Source of the DNA: Planctomycetota bacterium
GTDB taxonomy: Bacteria; Planctomycetota; Phycisphaerae; WQYP01
Direction of reading: 5' to 3'
DNA length: 15,331 nucleotides
Assembly: GCA_021780285.1 (NCBI GenBank)
Contig: JAJXZA010000247.1
Coordinates: 1-15,331, forward strand
The notes below the pieces were generated by a model. That model saw nothing but the letters and a program-made list of their open reading frames with translations. It was not told where the DNA came from and made no database searches. This document shows positions 14,227 to 15,331 of the stretch, one piece after another (the stretch's first letter is position 1; each line of letters starts with the position of its first letter). A program made the translations under genes and the position numbers.

Positions 14227-14940
14227 TTATACCCACAATATGCCGGGGTTGGTGATGGTCAGGCGGTTGACTTCGTCGGTGCCAACGAGGGTGACGGCGT
14301 GGCGCAGGCCGCGGACTCGGTTGAAAAGATGGTCCGGTCGGTGGCAGTCGGAGCCGAGCATAAAGTAGCGGCCCTCTTTTAAGAAGCGTTCGGAGAGACC
14401 CAGAATTTCTTTACTTTCAGACCCGCCAAGCGGCCCCAAATTGCCCTGAAACAGCAAGCCGCGTTGGGCAAGCCGATCCATCAGAGCCGGTTTGCGGCGT
14501 ACCGCAGCCATGCGTTCGGGATGAGCTAAAATGACCGTCAGGCCCTTATTTTGCAACCAGTCAACGCAGGCGTCGGCCCAGGCGGGCCAGTCGGGTTCCC
14601 AGATGTCGGCGAGACAGTAGTTTGTGTTGTGGCCATAGGTGGGGATACGCTCAAGGTCTTTGAGTTTAAGAATTTCAGGCGAAAGCCGCAGTTCGCCGCC
14701 GGGGCGCAGTTCGACGTGAATATTTTCGGCGGCGAGGGTTTTGCGCAGTTGCGCCACGCGCGTGCGTGTAAGTGCCGGCGTTATATCGCCATAATCGAGC
14801 GCACCGGTATGAGGCGTAAGAAAAAAACGGTTGTAGCCGAGCGCTGCAAAAGCGCGGATGCACTCCAGCGAGTCGGCGATGCTGCTGCAGCCATCGTCGG
14901 TGGCGGGCAGAAAGTGGTTGTGCACATCTATCCGGTTCAT
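14227..14940 (-). CDS. PHP-fold tyrosine-protein phosphatase, CpsB/YwqE-like
   Basis: 237 residues, close to the 240-260 of CpsB/CapC/YwqE. Metal-ligand motifs of the PHP fold are all present: DVHNHFLPATDDG (5-17), TPH (42-44), GGELRL (81-86), ILAHPER (137-143) and GSDCHRP (196-202), supplying the His/Asp/Glu set for a Mn-type cluster. Homologues dephosphorylate tyrosine kinases of capsule or exopolysaccharide synthesis in the cytosol. No BY-kinase, Wzz-like or glycosyltransferase gene is within the window, so the phosphatase is orphaned here and the substrate is open. The gene starts 24 nt after the typA stop on the same strand and is probably co-transcribed with it. The ATG at 14940 has only a poorly spaced AAGG. 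A histidinol-phosphatase-type PHP enzyme is the alternative, but the TDDG and AHPER wording favours CpsB. Confidence 0.88.
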   Translation of the reverse strand: MNRIDVHNHFLPATDDGCSSIADSLECIRAFAALGYNRFFLTPHTGALDYGDITPALTRTRVAQLRKTLAAENIHVELRPGGELRLSPEILKLKDLERIPTYGHNTNYCLADIWEPDWPAWADACVDWLQNKGLTVILAHPERMAAVRRKPALMDRLAQRGLLFQGNLGPLGGSESKEILGLSERFLKEGRYFMLGSDCHRPDHLFNRVRGLRHAVTLVGTDEVNRLTITNPGILWV

Positions 14941-14963
14941 GCCTTATCGCCCGGTGGCTGGTG

Positions 14964-15331
14964 TCAGGAGCCTGCCATTTCCGCTTCGGCGGCTTTGCTC
15001 ATGCGTTTGCGTTCATTTTCCTTAAGGTATCGCTTTCGCAGGCGAATGGTCTGGGGGGTAATTTCAACCAGCTCGTCATCTTCAATGTATTCCAGCGCCA
15101 GCTCAAGCGACATGTCGCGGGGCGGCTTGAGGATGATATTTTTATCACTGGCGGTGGTGCGCATGTTTGAGAGTTTTTTCTCGCGGCAGACGTTGACGGG
15201 GATATCGGTGTCTTTGTTATATTCGCCGACAATCATGCCTTCGTATACATCGTCGCCGGGCTTAACAAACATGACGCCGCGCTCCTGCAGGGTATCCAGC
15301 GCGTAGGCGTTGGTGGTGCCGTTCTCCATGC
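14964..15331 (-). CDS. typA: GTPase TypA/BipA, C-terminal part (5' end outside window)
   Basis: At least 121 residues of the C-terminus, cut at the right edge. The sequence matches the unique BipA C-terminal domain: ALDTLQERGVMFVKPGDDVY, MIVGEYNKDTDIPVNVCREK, LSNMRTTASDK, LKPPRDMSLELALEYIEDDE and LVEITPQTIRLRKRYL in unbroken order (contiguous stretches of the protein, listed in pieces). BipA is a ribosome-associated translational GTPase involved in 50S assembly and stress growth; this portion binds the ribosome. The stop TGA is at 14964-14966 and the cpsB-like gene follows 23 nt later. Confidence 0.95.
   Translation of the reverse strand, partial: MENGTTNAYALDTLQERGVMFVKPGDDVYEGMIVGEYNKDTDIPVNVCREKKLSNMRTTASDKNIILKPPRDMSLELALEYIEDDELVEITPQTIRLRKRYLKENERKRMSKAAEAEMAGS

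Noticed and set aside
14551..15306. 251-codon plus-strand frame
   Set aside because: Antisense to the CpsB-like gene and typA, both clear families.

Overview
The window comes from a GC-rich bacterial chromosome and is mostly single-copy housekeeping and envelope genes. Gene content suggests a Planctomycetota (Phycisphaerae-like) bacterium: a planctomycete-style transglutaminase protein, a double AhbA/B-like protein, YcfL/LpoB-like lipoproteins, and scattered intergenic repeats. This placement is an inference from protein style; no rRNA or marker gene in the window fixes it.

Layout, left to right. 1-880 (minus, cut by the edge): WalJ/YycJ-like metallo-beta-lactamase-fold hydrolase. 982-1893 (minus): beta-hydroxyacid dehydrogenase. 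2118-2861 (minus): TauE/SafE-type exporter. Diverging from it, 3074-3580 and 3605-4768 (plus) form a two-gene operon: a flavin-reductase-like split-barrel protein and a protein with two tandem Lrp/AhbA-B (siroheme-decarboxylase-like) modules. The end of that operon runs into a repeat-like sequence (4757-4830). 5078-6337 (minus): RlmI-type 23S rRNA methyltransferase. 6338-6800 has no gene but holds two kinds of repeat: a 50-bp-period tandem duplication and a 119-bp MITE-like element with perfect 12-bp terminal inverted repeats and a 9-bp target duplication. tRNA-Phe(GAA) follows at 6801-6873 with a probable terminator.

7222-9150 (plus): exported protein joining a C39-like cysteine-peptidase fold to a transglutaminase-like domain. 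Its 5' end is abnormal and may be frameshifted. Converging on it is thiL-tsaE (minus, 4-nt ATGA overlap), which may be transcribed as leaderless mRNA. Next come two minus-strand lipoproteins in the order LpoB-like then YcfL/DUF1425-like, a lone AAA+ ATPase with a C-terminal winged-helix-like region, a CpsB/YwqE-type PHP phosphatase, and the C-terminus of typA/bipA at the right edge.

Functional groups: translation (rlmI, tsaE, typA, tRNA-Phe), thiamine (thiL), envelope (the lipoprotein pair, TauE-like exporter, CpsB-like phosphatase), and possibly tetrapyrrole metabolism (the flavin reductase plus AhbA/B-like operon). I see no CRISPR array, prophage or complete insertion sequence. The most unusual items are the MITE-like element, the tandem 50-bp repeat, the AhbA/B-like fusion with its split-barrel partner, and the double cysteine-protease-fold protein with the odd start.
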